Shown here piece after piece: positions 8,920 through 17,681 of a stretch of DNA of 64,000 nt. How positions within the stretch are numbered: the first letter of the stretch is position 1; every line of letters begins with the position of its first letter. The position numbers and the translations under genes were made by a program. Source of the DNA: Streptomyces capitiformicae (lineage in GTDB: Bacteria > Actinomycetota > Actinomycetes > Streptomycetales > Streptomycetaceae); contig NZ_CP022161.1 in assembly GCF_002214185.1 (NCBI RefSeq), positions 1,983,767-2,047,766 on the forward strand. Reading direction: 5' to 3'. Under the pieces are notes generated by a model that saw only the letters and a list, made by a program, of their open reading frames with translations, did no database searches and had not been told where the DNA came from.

Positions 8920-8997
8920 GTTCGGTCGGAGTTCGGTCAGGGTTCGGTCGGAGTTCGGTCAGGGTTCGGTCAGGGTTCGGATCCGGGTTCGGACGAG
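8920..8997. repeat. Seven tandem copies of an 11-bp repeat between and into the permease genes
   Basis: Units read gttcggtcgga, gttcggtcagg, gttcggtcgga, gttcggtcagg, gttcggtcagg, gttcggatccgg and gttcggacgag, starting at 8920, 8931, 8942, 8953, 8964, 8975 and 8987. The last units are diverged and one is 12 bases long. The array covers the last codons and stop of the upstream permease (stop at 8970) and runs into the spacer before the downstream permease. The C-terminal residues (SSEPGSEP) are thus encoded by repeat DNA. It looks like slippage expansion. Confidence 0.9.
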
Positions 8998-9902
8998 CGG
9001 AGCAGATACAGCTGCAGTGCGCTGACCAGCACGAGAACGATCATGAGCAGGGCGGAGAAGGTGGCGCCGAGTCCCAGCTTGAACTGGATGAAGGACGTGC
9101 GGTAGATCTCGTACACCGCCGTGATGGTCGAGTTGGTGGGGCCGCCGCTGGTCATGATGAAGAACTGGTCGAAGGCGAGCAGCGAGCCGGCCACGGAGAA
9201 GACCAGGACCAGGGCCAGTGTGGGGCGCAGCAGCGGCAGCGTGATGTGGCGGAGGGTCTGCCACTTGTTCGCACCGTCGACCCGGGCGGCCTCCTCCACT
9301 TCGGCCGGGATCGCCTGCAGCCCGGCCAGCAGCAGGAGCATCTGCAGCCCGACGACCTTCCAGGTCACCATGGCGATGACCACGAGCAGAGCGGAGGTCT
9401 TGTCGGCGAACCAGTCGGTGTTGCGGCTCGTGAGGCCCAGGCGGTCGGCGAGGTGGCTGACGGGTCCGATGTCGGACTGGAACAGGAACAGCCAGAGAAA
9501 GGATCCCGCTGCGAGACCGATCACCACCGGCATGAAGTACAAACCCTGGAAGAAGCGGGCCGCGTGGCCGCTCCTCCTGACCAGCAGGGCGAGCGCGAGC
9601 GCCAACACAAGCAGCACCGGCGTGCTGATCAGTGTGTACTCGAAGGTGAAGAGCACGGCGTTGCGGAACGCGACGTCGTCCAGGGCGTCACGGTAGTTCC
9701 GCAGTCCGACGAAGCGGCGCTCTCCCAGCAGCGGCCAGTCGTGCAGTGTCATCCACAGCATCGTCACGAGCGGCACGTAGAAGAAGACGGCGATCATCGC
9801 CAGAGCCGGGGCCGTGAGGGCGGCCCCGGCCAGACGGACGCCGGCCCGGGCCGGCGTCCGTCTCGGTGCGGCACCACGGCCGAGGCCGGTGGGAGGCGTC
9901 AT
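8970..9902 (-). CDS. Carbohydrate ABC transporter permease (MalF-type)
   Basis: 310 residues, six predicted membrane segments. The first is near ALTAPALAMIAVFFYVPLVT, and the EAA loop reads EEAARVDGANKWQTLRHITL. It pairs with the MalG-type permease downstream to form the channel of a sugar importer. The ATG at 9902 overlaps the TGA of the binding-protein gene (ATGA), indicating translational coupling. The stop codon lies within the 11-bp tandem repeat array, so the C-terminus may have been altered by repeat expansion; the core family sequence before it is complete. Confidence 0.93.
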   Translation of the reverse strand: MTPPTGLGRGAAPRRTPARAGVRLAGAALTAPALAMIAVFFYVPLVTMLWMTLHDWPLLGERRFVGLRNYRDALDDVAFRNAVLFTFEYTLISTPVLLVLALALALLVRRSGHAARFFQGLYFMPVVIGLAAGSFLWLFLFQSDIGPVSHLADRLGLTSRNTDWFADKTSALLVVIAMVTWKVVGLQMLLLLAGLQAIPAEVEEAARVDGANKWQTLRHITLPLLRPTLALVLVFSVAGSLLAFDQFFIMTSGGPTNSTITAVYEIYRTSFIQFKLGLGATFSALLMIVLVLVSALQLYLLRSSEPGSEP

Positions 9903-11194
9903 CTGTTGCCCCGGGCGTTCGTGCCCTGCGGCGCTCTGTCGATGATGGCCTGGGCCGCCTCCTGTCCCTCCTTCTGAGCCGCGGCGATGTCACCGCCGAA
10001 GACGGCCTTGTTGATCATCTGGATCCAGGGTCCGTTGGGGTCGTTGAACAGTTGGTGTTCGACGGTGCTGTACGGCGTGCGCCCCTTCTCCATGGCCTCG
10101 GCGAACAGCTTGTTGCGGGGATCGAGCGGGACGTAGATCTCGTCGGTCAGATCATTGCGCACGGGCGTGATGCTGTTGTCGGCGAGCACCTTCTGGGCCT
10201 GCTCACCGGTGGCCCAGGTGACGAAGTCACGCGCCCCCTTCTTGTTCTCGCCGTTCTTCATGACAGCGATCTCGTCACCGCCCGCGAAGGAGGACCAGCC
10301 GCCGTTCTTGCCGGGCAGGGGGGCGACACCGAAGTCGACGTCCGAGTCCTGCTTGAGGACCTGGGTGTAGAAGGCGCCGAGCGGCACCATGCCCACCCTG
10401 CCGGTCTGGAACACCGCGGGCTGATGGGTGCCGTTGTCCGTCCGGGACTGCGCCGGCATCGTGCCGTCGGTGTACAGCCGGCGGTAGAAGGTCAGGGCGT
10501 CGGTGACCTCCTGGGAGTCGAACCGGGCCTGTGAGCCGTCTTCGGAGAGCACCTCGCCGCCGCTGGCCCACACATGCGGGGTGAACTCGAAGACGTTGCA
10601 GCCGCCGCACTGCCCGGCGATGGCGAATCCGTGGATGTCCGGCCCCAGATCGCTGATCTTGTTGGCAGCGGAAATGATCTCCGCGTAGTTCTTCGGGGGC
10701 TTCTCCGGGTCGAGGCCGGCGGCTTTGAACAGCGACTTGTTGTAGATGAGCACCGAGGCCTCACCGCTGAACGGCAGAGCGTAGGTGCGCTCGTTGTAGG
10801 TGGCGAGCGCGCGGTGGGACGGGCTCAGGCTGTCCTTGTACGGCAGGTCGTCCGCCAGCTCCGTGATGTCCTCGAGCGTTCCGGTGGAGGCGAAGTACGG
10901 CAGATACACCAGGTCGATGGAGGCGACATCGGGTGCGTTGCCGGACGTGGCCGAGGTGGCGAGCTTCTGGATGAAGTCGGCCGCCGGGACGAGGGTCACC
11001 TCCACCTTGGTGTCATGGCTCTCGTTCCAGGCGTCCGCGACCAGGTTGATGAACTCCTTCTGGGTGTCACGGGTCCACAGACTGATGGTGGCGTCCGTGG
11101 CCGAGGCCGACGACTGCGCGCCGGTTCCACAGCCTCCGGCCAGCAGAAGGACTGACGTCATCAGCGCACCTACGGTCTTCGCTCTGATTCTCAT
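9899..11194 (-). CDS. Extracellular sugar-binding lipoprotein of an ABC importer
   Basis: 431 residues. The N-terminus is a lipoprotein signal peptide: basic MRIRAK, a hydrophobic run, then the lipobox LLLAGGC with the modified Cys near residue 22. The mature protein is a type 1 sugar-binding protein, with ISLWTRDTQKEFINLVADAW at the start and VDFGVAPLPGKNGGWSSFAG in the C-terminal half. It would be anchored outside the membrane and deliver a sugar to the two permeases encoded downstream. It follows the GH127 gene by about 37 bases, so the likely ligand is a plant-derived arabinose-containing oligosaccharide. That ligand is inferred only from context. Confidence 0.93.
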   Translation of the reverse strand: MRIRAKTVGALMTSVLLLAGGCGTGAQSSASATDATISLWTRDTQKEFINLVADAWNESHDTKVEVTLVPAADFIQKLATSATSGNAPDVASIDLVYLPYFASTGTLEDITELADDLPYKDSLSPSHRALATYNERTYALPFSGEASVLIYNKSLFKAAGLDPEKPPKNYAEIISAANKISDLGPDIHGFAIAGQCGGCNVFEFTPHVWASGGEVLSEDGSQARFDSQEVTDALTFYRRLYTDGTMPAQSRTDNGTHQPAVFQTGRVGMVPLGAFYTQVLKQDSDVDFGVAPLPGKNGGWSSFAGGDEIAVMKNGENKKGARDFVTWATGEQAQKVLADNSITPVRNDLTDEIYVPLDPRNKLFAEAMEKGRTPYSTVEHQLFNDPNGPWIQMINKAVFGGDIAAAQKEGQEAAQAIIDRAPQGTNARGNR

Positions 11195-11231
11195 GGCTTC
11201 CGTCCTAGGAGCAGGCTCGCATGGGGGGAAT

Positions 11232-13277
11232 TCAGCAGGTAGGCAGCCAGACGCGCATGCTGCCCCGGTGGCGGTTGGCCCAGGCGTAGTAGGGAATGGC
11301 GGTCAGTTCGACGGGGACGGCCGCTCCGTTCCAGGCCCGTGTGTCGTGCGGTGCCCGGTCCGCGTCCGGTGTGCCGCTCGGCACCGAGCGGTAGGGCCAC
11401 CAGGCCGCCGGGGCGGGCCCGGGCCCACGCAGCAGTCCGGAGCCGACCAAGGTGGTGATCCCTCCCAGCAGACCGGGGCGGTGCCTGGTGGTCAGCCCGG
11501 CGGTGGTGTCGAGCAGGACGTCGTCCAGACGGGGGGCGCCCGGCTGATCCGCCTGCTCCAGGCAGTAGACGAGGGGGCCGCGCTCCAGGGCCACACAGCC
11601 GCGGACCGCGTCGACCCTGGGGTGGGCCGCGGTCAGTCGCGGCTGAATCCCGAGGTCCAGGACGACCGTGTTGCCAGGCCGCCAGGTGCGGCGGATCCGC
11701 AGCCAGCCGTCCTGCTGCGCCGGCTCTCGGGCCCCACCGGCGCTCGGGGAGTCCACGGAGTCGTCGGCGGTAGGCGTCACCGCGTACTCCCGGCACCACT
11801 GCGGCACGCGTAGCGAGAGGGTCCACTCCCCTGTGCCCGCCTCGTCGACGGTCACCGTGATACGGCCCTGCCAGGGATAGCCGGTGTCCACCCGGACCAT
11901 GACTCGCCCGTCGGCGGTGGACCCGCCGTAGGATCCGTCGGCGTACTGGTGCAGCTGCAGACCGTCCGCGTCCGTGCTGGCGACATAGTGGGGCAGGCTG
12001 GCGAGCAGCCGCATGACGTTCGGCGGACAGCAGGCGCAGGTGAACCAAGGGGCCCGGCGGGCTCCCTGGTCCTCGCCGTGGTACTCGTAGCCGTCGCGCA
12101 CCTGGAGGGGGTTGGTGTAGAGCCAGCCCCGGCCGTCCAGCGAGACTCCGGGGAGAACGCCGTTGTAGAGCGTCCGCTCGATCAGGTCCGAGTAACGGGC
12201 CTGACCGGTGAGCAGAGCCATCCGCCAACTCCACTGGATCGAGGCGATGGCCGCGCAGGTCTCGCAGTACGCGCGCTCATTGGGCAGTTCATAGGGATCG
12301 CCGAAGTCCTCCCATCGGTGGTGCGCTCCCACGCCACCCGTGAGATACGTCTTGGTGGTGGTCATCGCCTCCCACAGTCGTTCCATCGCCGCGCGCAGTT
12401 CCGGTTCGCCCGTCTCGGCCGCCACATCGGTGGCACCGGCCAGCAGATAGAGCTGGCGTACGGCGTGGCCGGTCACCGTCTTGGCTTCCCGCACGGGGAC
12501 GTGGTCCTGGCAGTGGTCGGGGCCCGGGGCAAGGCCGCGGGGGTCGTCCTCATCCAGCAGGCCGTGGCCGCGCCGGTCGATGAAGTATCCGGCGAGGTCC
12601 AGGTAGCGGCGCTCACCGGTCTCGCGGTAGAGCTCCACGAGGGCGGTTTCGATCTCGGGGTGCCCGCAGATGCCGTCGACGGGTTTGCCAGGGCCGAAGG
12701 TGCCGTCGATGTGGTCGGCGAAGCGGCGGGCGACGGTGAGTAGATCCTCGCGTCCGGTGCTGCGGTGGTGGGCGACGGCGGCCTGGAAGAGGTGGCCGGC
12801 GCAGTACAGCTCGTGGCCCCGGAGCAGTTCGGCGAACCGCGGACCGGGCTTGGCCACCTGGTACCAGGTCTGCAGATAGCCGTCGTCCTGCTGGGCCTCG
12901 GCGAGCAGCCTGATCACCCTGTCCACGGCCCCGGACAGGGTGCGGCGATTCGGTGTGTCGGGGTCGCCCAGCTGCCAGGAGGCGGCCTCCAGCCACTTGG
13001 TCACGTCGCTGTCCAGAAAGGGCAGCGCACCCCGGTACGCGCCGTCCGCGGTCCCGGCGGCCAACCGCAGATTGTGCAGATTGCCGGCGGATTCCAGCAG
13101 GGCCGGCCCCTGGGGGATGCTTGTCTCCGCATTGACGCGTCGGCGCTCATGCCAGAAGCCTCCGGTGATCCGGGCGACCTCGGCAGGCCGGAGCGCGATC
13201 CGGGCCCGGTCGCTGGGCCGGACCGGCCCTGACAGCCGCGTACTGACGGGCCGCGAGGCTGCGGGAGAAGAGGACAC
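11232..13277 (-). CDS. Glycoside hydrolase family 127 protein (beta-L-arabinofuranosidase type)
   Basis: 681 residues from the GTG at 13277 (VSSSPAASRPVSTRLSG), preceded by GAGGGA at 9 bases. An in-frame ATG at 13304 has no ribosome-binding site and lies in the putative operator. GH127 enzymes remove beta-L-arabinofuranose and use a zinc-bound cysteine. Both halves of the site are present: a Glu-x-Cys in NERAYCETCAAI and a Cys pair in FTCACCPPNVMRLLASLP. The N-terminal half has the (alpha/alpha)6 barrel pattern; the C-terminal part is beta-rich. No signal peptide is seen, so it should act in the cytoplasm on imported oligosaccharides. It heads the operon with the ABC importer. Confidence 0.92.
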   Translation of the reverse strand: MSSSPAASRPVSTRLSGPVRPSDRARIALRPAEVARITGGFWHERRRVNAETSIPQGPALLESAGNLHNLRLAAGTADGAYRGALPFLDSDVTKWLEAASWQLGDPDTPNRRTLSGAVDRVIRLLAEAQQDDGYLQTWYQVAKPGPRFAELLRGHELYCAGHLFQAAVAHHRSTGREDLLTVARRFADHIDGTFGPGKPVDGICGHPEIETALVELYRETGERRYLDLAGYFIDRRGHGLLDEDDPRGLAPGPDHCQDHVPVREAKTVTGHAVRQLYLLAGATDVAAETGEPELRAAMERLWEAMTTTKTYLTGGVGAHHRWEDFGDPYELPNERAYCETCAAIASIQWSWRMALLTGQARYSDLIERTLYNGVLPGVSLDGRGWLYTNPLQVRDGYEYHGEDQGARRAPWFTCACCPPNVMRLLASLPHYVASTDADGLQLHQYADGSYGGSTADGRVMVRVDTGYPWQGRITVTVDEAGTGEWTLSLRVPQWCREYAVTPTADDSVDSPSAGGAREPAQQDGWLRIRRTWRPGNTVVLDLGIQPRLTAAHPRVDAVRGCVALERGPLVYCLEQADQPGAPRLDDVLLDTTAGLTTRHRPGLLGGITTLVGSGLLRGPGPAPAAWWPYRSVPSGTPDADRAPHDTRAWNGAAVPVELTAIPYYAWANRHRGSMRVWLPTC

Positions 13278-13593
13278 GGGCACACTTCCCTCTAAAATGG
13301 ACATATCCCATATCGGGACTATAGGGAATCAAGGGGTACATCGCGCTGCCACGCTGCACGCGAAGGCCGAACCACGAACGTCCGACCTTTGCGACAGTCA
13401 GGCAGCCGGGCAGCCATGCACCCAGGTCGAAACGCCACGCCACTCCCGACCGCCCCACGGTTCGCGACGGAGACCGTCGAGCAGCACGAACTGACATACA
13501 GCATGAACCGGTCACACGGCACTTCACTGGCATGTCCGACATACGCAGGTATGGTGAACATCAAGCGGAGTGAGGGTTGCGGGGTGAGCGACC
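13278..13593. promoter_or_regulatory. Divergent promoter region between the GH127 operon and the PP2C regulator, with a candidate operator
   Basis: 316 bases separate two divergently transcribed units, so both promoters should be here. Close to the GH127 start, at 13302-13316, CATATCCCATATCGG holds a direct repeat (CATATCC/CATATCG) and a TCCC-5-GGGA inverted repeat; the adjacent TATAGT on the minus strand could be its -10. Near the plus-strand gene a TATGGT sits at about 13551. The repeats are a plausible site for a sugar repressor, although the LacI-like protein encoded nearby has no DNA-binding domain. All of this is inferred from pattern. Confidence 0.45.
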
Positions 13594-16035
13594 ATGGCAC
13601 AGCGTGGCAGCGCTGTACACGAGAGCCCCCATGACCACCGGCCTCCGGCCGACCTGGCCACGATCGTCGTCAGCGCGCACGGCAGAGTGCTGGGCTGGAG
13701 CGACGATGCCGAGCATCTGCTCGGCCACTCCCCCGAGGTCGTCGGCCACACTCTCACCGAGCTGCTCGCCGTGGACGCCTCCCACCCGGCCTGGGGCGCC
13801 CTCGCCGCGGGTGAGGCATGGAGCGGGCCCGTGGCGGTCCGCCATCGGGACGGCCGCCGGCTCGACGCCGATCTGCGCGCCTGTCCGTCCCTGGACGGTC
13901 AGGGCAAGGCCCACGGGTGGTCCGTCGTGACCGTGACCGTCTCCCCGCGCCCGTCCGAGAACGGAGCCGGGGCCGCGGGCAGGTCCGACGGGGCGATGCT
14001 GGAGCCGACCTTCGCCCAGGCGTCGGTCGCCGTCGCCACCTTCGACGCGAAGCTGCGGTACCAGCAGGTCAACAGCCTCCTCGGCGACATGATGGGCACC
14101 GGGGCGGCGCAGCTGCGCGGACGGTCCTACGCCGATGTTCTCCCGGACGGCGCCGACGGGGCCTGGCTGAGGCAGCTGCGCCAGGTCTCCGAGACCGGAT
14201 CACCGGCACGCTACGACGGCTACATCGGTGACCGTGCCTGGAGCGTCGAGATGTGGCCGGTCAAGGATTCCTCCGGCCGGGTGTGCGGAGTCGGTACCGC
14301 CGCGTTCGACAACAGCGCGCAGCACGGAGCCCACCAGCGGCTGGCCCTGCTGAACCAGGCCGGCGCACTGATCGGCGCCACCCTGGACGTGGGCCGCACC
14401 GCTCGGGAACTGGCCGACGTGGTAGTCCCACAGCTTGCCGACTTCGTCACCGTGGAGCTCTTCGATTCGGTCCTCGCGGGAGAGGAGCCGATGCCTCAGA
14501 AGGCCGGCGAGCCCGTGCTGCTGCGCAGGGCCGCGGCCCGATCCGCCATCGAGGGCGTCCCCGAACTCGCCGTCGAAGTGGGCGCGGTCGACAGTTACCC
14601 GCCGTTCTCTCCCCCGGCCCGCTGCCTCGCCGCCGGACGCCCCCTGCTGAGCGGGCTCGACGACCCCGGCTTCGTCCGCTGGATCGAGGGCGACGAGACC
14701 AGAAGCGCCGGCGTCCACCGCGACGGCATCCACTCGGGCATGGCAGTACCGCTGCGCGCCCGCGGCATCGTGCTCGGCGTGGCCGTACTCTGGCGCTGGA
14801 CCCGCCCGGGTGCCTTCCAGCAGGACGACCTGCTTCTCGTCGAGGAGCTGGCCGGCCGGGCCGCCGTGAGCATGGACAATGCCCGGCGCTACACCCGCGA
14901 GCACGCCACCGCCCTCACCATGCAGCGCAGCCTGCTGCCGCAGGTACTACCCCAGCAGGCCGCGGTCGAGGCCGCCTTCCGCTACCTGCCGGCCAGCTCC
15001 GAGAGCGGGGTCGGCGGCGACTGGTTCGACGTCATCCCGCTGTCCGGCACCCGGGTCGCCCTGGTCGTCGGCGATGTGGCCGGACATGGCGTCCATGCCT
15101 CCGCCGCCATGGGACGGCTGCGTACGGCCGTACGGACCCTCGCCGACGTCGACCTGCCGCCCGACGAACTCCTCACCCACGTCGACGACCTGGTCACCCA
15201 TCTCGCCAGTGACGACGGCATGGGCTCGGCCGGGTTGCCCGGGGAGTTCGGCGCCACCTGCCTGTACGCCGTCTACGACCCTGTGTCCCGGCACTGCGTC
15301 CTCGCCAGCGCCGGCCATCCCCCGCCCAGCGTCCTCTACCCCAACGGCACGGTCGCCACCCTCGGTCTCACCCCCGGGCCCCCGCTGGGCGTGGGCGGCG
15401 TGCCCTTCGAGGCCACGGAACTGGAACTGCCCGAGAGCAGTCTGATCGTCCTGCACACCGATGGGCTGGTCCACTCCCACAACCAGGATCTGGACACGGG
15501 CTTCGCCCGGTTGCGCGACGTCCTGACCGCCGCCTCCTCCTCCCTGGAGGAGACCTGCGACAGGCTGATCGCCGCCATGTTGCCCGAGCGCCCCTCGGAC
15601 GATGTCGCCGTGCTGGTCGCACGCACCCGCGCCCTGCACTCCGACCAGGTCGCCACCTGGGGTCTGCCCGTCGATCCCGAGGTCGTCGCGGACGCGCGGG
15701 CACAGGCCACCCGTCAGTTGGCGGCCTGGGGGCTGGAGGCGGCCTCGTTCGTCACCGAGCTGGTGGTCAGCGAGCTGGTCACCAACGCGATCCGGTACGG
15801 CGCACCCCCGATCCAGCTACGGCTGATCCGCGACCGCACCCTGATCTGTGAGGTGTCCGACGGCAGCAACACCGCTCCCCATCTGCGCCGTGCCCGCACC
15901 TTCGACGAGGGAGGCCGCGGTCTCCTCCTGGTCGCCCAGGTCACCCAGGGCTGGGGGACCCGCCACGCCGGAATCGGCAAGACCATCTGGGCCGAGCAGC
16001 CCCTGCCGGACGACCCGTGGTGGGCCGACCTGTGA
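13594..16035 (+). CDS. PAS-GAF-PP2C (SpoIIE-type) phosphatase with C-terminal anti-sigma-factor-like ATPase domain
   Basis: 813 residues. Two PAS-like segments occupy roughly 15-110 and 130-240, with GAF around 250-430 ending in SMDNARRYTREHATAL. The SpoIIE-type PP2C domain spans about 440-680, with metal-site motifs GGDWFD, VVGDVAGHG, ASAGHPPP, LHTDGLV and DDVAVLVA. A C-terminal HATPase_c domain (about 690-805) has ELVTNAIRYG and DEGGRGLLLVAQ, as in RsbW/SpoIIAB anti-sigma kinases. The family reverses phosphorylation of anti-sigma antagonists; one chain here could hold both phosphatase and kinase. No membrane segments are seen. It is coupled to the LacI-like gene by a GTGA overlap. Confidence 0.92.
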   Translation: MAQRGSAVHESPHDHRPPADLATIVVSAHGRVLGWSDDAEHLLGHSPEVVGHTLTELLAVDASHPAWGALAAGEAWSGPVAVRHRDGRRLDADLRACPSLDGQGKAHGWSVVTVTVSPRPSENGAGAAGRSDGAMLEPTFAQASVAVATFDAKLRYQQVNSLLGDMMGTGAAQLRGRSYADVLPDGADGAWLRQLRQVSETGSPARYDGYIGDRAWSVEMWPVKDSSGRVCGVGTAAFDNSAQHGAHQRLALLNQAGALIGATLDVGRTARELADVVVPQLADFVTVELFDSVLAGEEPMPQKAGEPVLLRRAAARSAIEGVPELAVEVGAVDSYPPFSPPARCLAAGRPLLSGLDDPGFVRWIEGDETRSAGVHRDGIHSGMAVPLRARGIVLGVAVLWRWTRPGAFQQDDLLLVEELAGRAAVSMDNARRYTREHATALTMQRSLLPQVLPQQAAVEAAFRYLPASSESGVGGDWFDVIPLSGTRVALVVGDVAGHGVHASAAMGRLRTAVRTLADVDLPPDELLTHVDDLVTHLASDDGMGSAGLPGEFGATCLYAVYDPVSRHCVLASAGHPPPSVLYPNGTVATLGLTPGPPLGVGGVPFEATELELPESSLIVLHTDGLVHSHNQDLDTGFARLRDVLTAASSSLEETCDRLIAAMLPERPSDDVAVLVARTRALHSDQVATWGLPVDPEVVADARAQATRQLAAWGLEAASFVTELVVSELVTNAIRYGAPPIQLRLIRDRTLICEVSDGSNTAPHLRRARTFDEGGRGLLLVAQVTQGWGTRHAGIGKTIWAEQPLPDDPWWADL

Positions 16036-16943
16036 AGAAGGGGGACCTGGGCGCTGATGCGCACGCTTTGCCGACCGTCGACCGGACCCGCGCGCTCGGC
16101 ATGGTCTTCCCTCCCGCCAACGACCACTACACGGGGATGCAGCTTGATTTCTTCGGCCGGGTGGCCGAAGCGGCCCAGGGCTACGACTACGACATCCTGC
16201 TCACCACCGGCAGGGAGAGGGGCGACCCGCCGTTCCAGCGGCTGCTGGCCGGAGGCCGGGTGGACGGCATCATCCTGATGGAGATCAAACTGGTGGACTC
16301 ACGGGTCGACCACCTCACCGAGCTGGGGTTTCCCTTCGTCACGATCGGACGGCCGGGTATCGAGGACGCCTGGTGGGTGGATCTGGACTGGGTGGCGCTC
16401 GGCCGCAACTGCGTGCGGCACCTGGCCGACATGGGCCACACCACCATCGCCTTCGTCAACCGGTCGGAGCAGTTCTTCCGGACGGGATACGAATCCGCGC
16501 ACCGCGCACTCGACGGGTTCAACAAGGGCATCGAGGAACTGGGGCTCACCGGGCGCGCGTACTTCTGCGGCGACGACACGGCCGCCGGCGAGGCGTGCAT
16601 CGAACAGATCCTGCGGGACAACCCGGCCACCACGGCGGTGGCGACGCTGAGCGAGGCATCCGTGGCCGGCCTGTACCGCGGCCTGACGCGCGCGGGGCGG
16701 GTCGTACCGCGGGACTTCTCGGTCGTCGGTCTGACGGCCGTTCCCTCCGTGACGACAGCGGTGACCCCGCCGCTCACTGCGGCCGAGCAACCGGTCGACG
16801 AGATCGGCCGGATCGCTGTCGAGCTGTTGATGGAGCGGCTGAAATCCCCCGGCGCCCCTCCCCGGAGCGTTCTGCTGAGACCGCTGATCACCATCCGCTC
16901 CAGCACCAGCCTCTGCCGCTCGGTATCGGACGCCGCGTTCTGA
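16032..16943 (+). CDS. LacI-family sugar-sensing domain protein lacking the N-terminal DNA-binding domain
   Basis: 303 residues from a GTG at 16032 that overlaps the TGA of the preceding gene. After about 18 residues it enters the periplasmic-binding-protein-like core of LacI regulators: RTRALGMVFPPANDHYTG, GGRVDGIILMEIKLVD, FPFVTIGRP, HLADMGHTTIAFVNR, and PRDFSVVGLTAVP near the end. LacI proteins normally carry a 60-residue helix-turn-helix plus hinge before this. None is present, and the upstream frame is occupied by the PP2C gene. It could be a 5'-truncated gene or a dedicated ligand sensor working with the phosphatase. It cannot be an ordinary repressor by itself. Confidence 0.88.
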   Translation: MKKGDLGADAHALPTVDRTRALGMVFPPANDHYTGMQLDFFGRVAEAAQGYDYDILLTTGRERGDPPFQRLLAGGRVDGIILMEIKLVDSRVDHLTELGFPFVTIGRPGIEDAWWVDLDWVALGRNCVRHLADMGHTTIAFVNRSEQFFRTGYESAHRALDGFNKGIEELGLTGRAYFCGDDTAAGEACIEQILRDNPATTAVATLSEASVAGLYRGLTRAGRVVPRDFSVVGLTAVPSVTTAVTPPLTAAEQPVDEIGRIAVELLMERLKSPGAPPRSVLLRPLITIRSSTSLCRSVSDAAF

Positions 16944-17513
16944 ACCGTCACAGCGGCGACGGGCTGCCGCCTGCCACAAGGTCAACGCGCGATCGGCGAC
17001 TTCCCCGTGTGGCACGCGGCACTCAGCGCCGGTACGGTCGGAGAGGTGCCGACCGTCCAGGAGCTCTCGCGGACGTCCTTCGAGGTCCGTACCACCACCG
17101 GGACCGCCCCGTCCCTGCCCGCCGCCGTCCGCTCCTCCTTCTCCGACGGCTTCGACCGCGACATGCCGGTCACCTGGGAGGCCGTACCGGCCGAGAAGTA
17201 CGCGCAGCCAGGGACGTTCACCGTGGCGGGAACGGCGGCCGGACGCGCTGTGTGCGGCACCCCTGCCCTGTTCCCGCCGCGCTCGCCCAATGATCCCGCG
17301 CGAGGGGTCTCGGTCCGGTTCGGCAGTCCGGTATCGGTCATCTTCGGTCACCTCTTTCCGAGGCGCAGGCGGCCTGTCGTGCCCCTTCCTTCACGCTAAC
17401 GGCGATTGCCCGACGTCGCTCAGGCAAGTGGCATGCGAGCGATGCCGGGTGCGGCGCCAGGAGACGGTGGTACCCCATGCAGAAGGGCAGGTCGGGTGGC
17501 CGGCCGGACCGCC
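16944..17513. other. Gene-poor stretch after the LacI-like gene
   Basis: 570 bases without an intact gene. The first half, about 16980-17280, holds the Big_4-like domain remnant listed separately. From 17281 to 17513 I see no protein-like frame, RNA gene or clear terminator. It is the start of a zone of degraded genes that extends to the tRNA at 20.4 kb. Confidence 0.55.
17007..17285 (+). pseudogene. Remnant of a secreted protein: bacterial Ig-like (Big_4-type) domain fragment
   Basis: The plus-strand frame reads VPTVQELSRTSFEVRTTTGT, then LPAAVRSSFSDGF, MPVTWEAVPAEKYAQPGTF and TVAGTAAGRAVCGTP. This is the pattern of bacterial Ig-like group 4 domains: APxLPAxV, SDGxxxxxxVTWxxV, xxYxxxGTFTVxGTVxG. 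Such domains are found at the C-termini of secreted glycoside hydrolases. Here there is no signal peptide, catalytic domain or credible start, and the frame dissolves after the domain. It is most likely a leftover of a large extracellular carbohydrate-active enzyme, which would fit the adjacent sugar island. Whether anything is expressed is unknown. Confidence 0.6.
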
Positions 17514-17681
17514 CTACCGGACGCGGTGTCTGCGGCCGCGCCCCATCCGCGTTCTGAGGAGGACAAGATCGGCGATGAGCACCATCACCCCGATGATCAG
17601 CAGGTAGAGCGTGTCCCTGCCGAGCGCCCCGATGACGCCGAGCGCAACCGCCACGATGAGCAGCAGAAGAAACAGCACCAC
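17514..17681 (-). CDS. Small hydrophobic membrane protein (55 aa)
   Basis: A short ORF starting with GTG at 17681, preceded by a strong GGGAGG at 5 bases. The protein begins VVLFLLLLIVAVALGVIGAL, continues with a second hydrophobic segment (LYLLIIGVMVLIADLVLL) and ends in a basic tail (RTRMGRGRRHRVR). That is a two-helix hairpin with a cytoplasmic positive tail. Small membrane proteins of this kind are common in Streptomyces and have no known function. The ribosome-binding site, clean hydrophobic pattern and in-frame TAG support a real gene in an otherwise degraded region. Confidence 0.7.
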   Translation of the reverse strand: MVLFLLLLIVAVALGVIGALGRDTLYLLIIGVMVLIADLVLLRTRMGRGRRHRVR

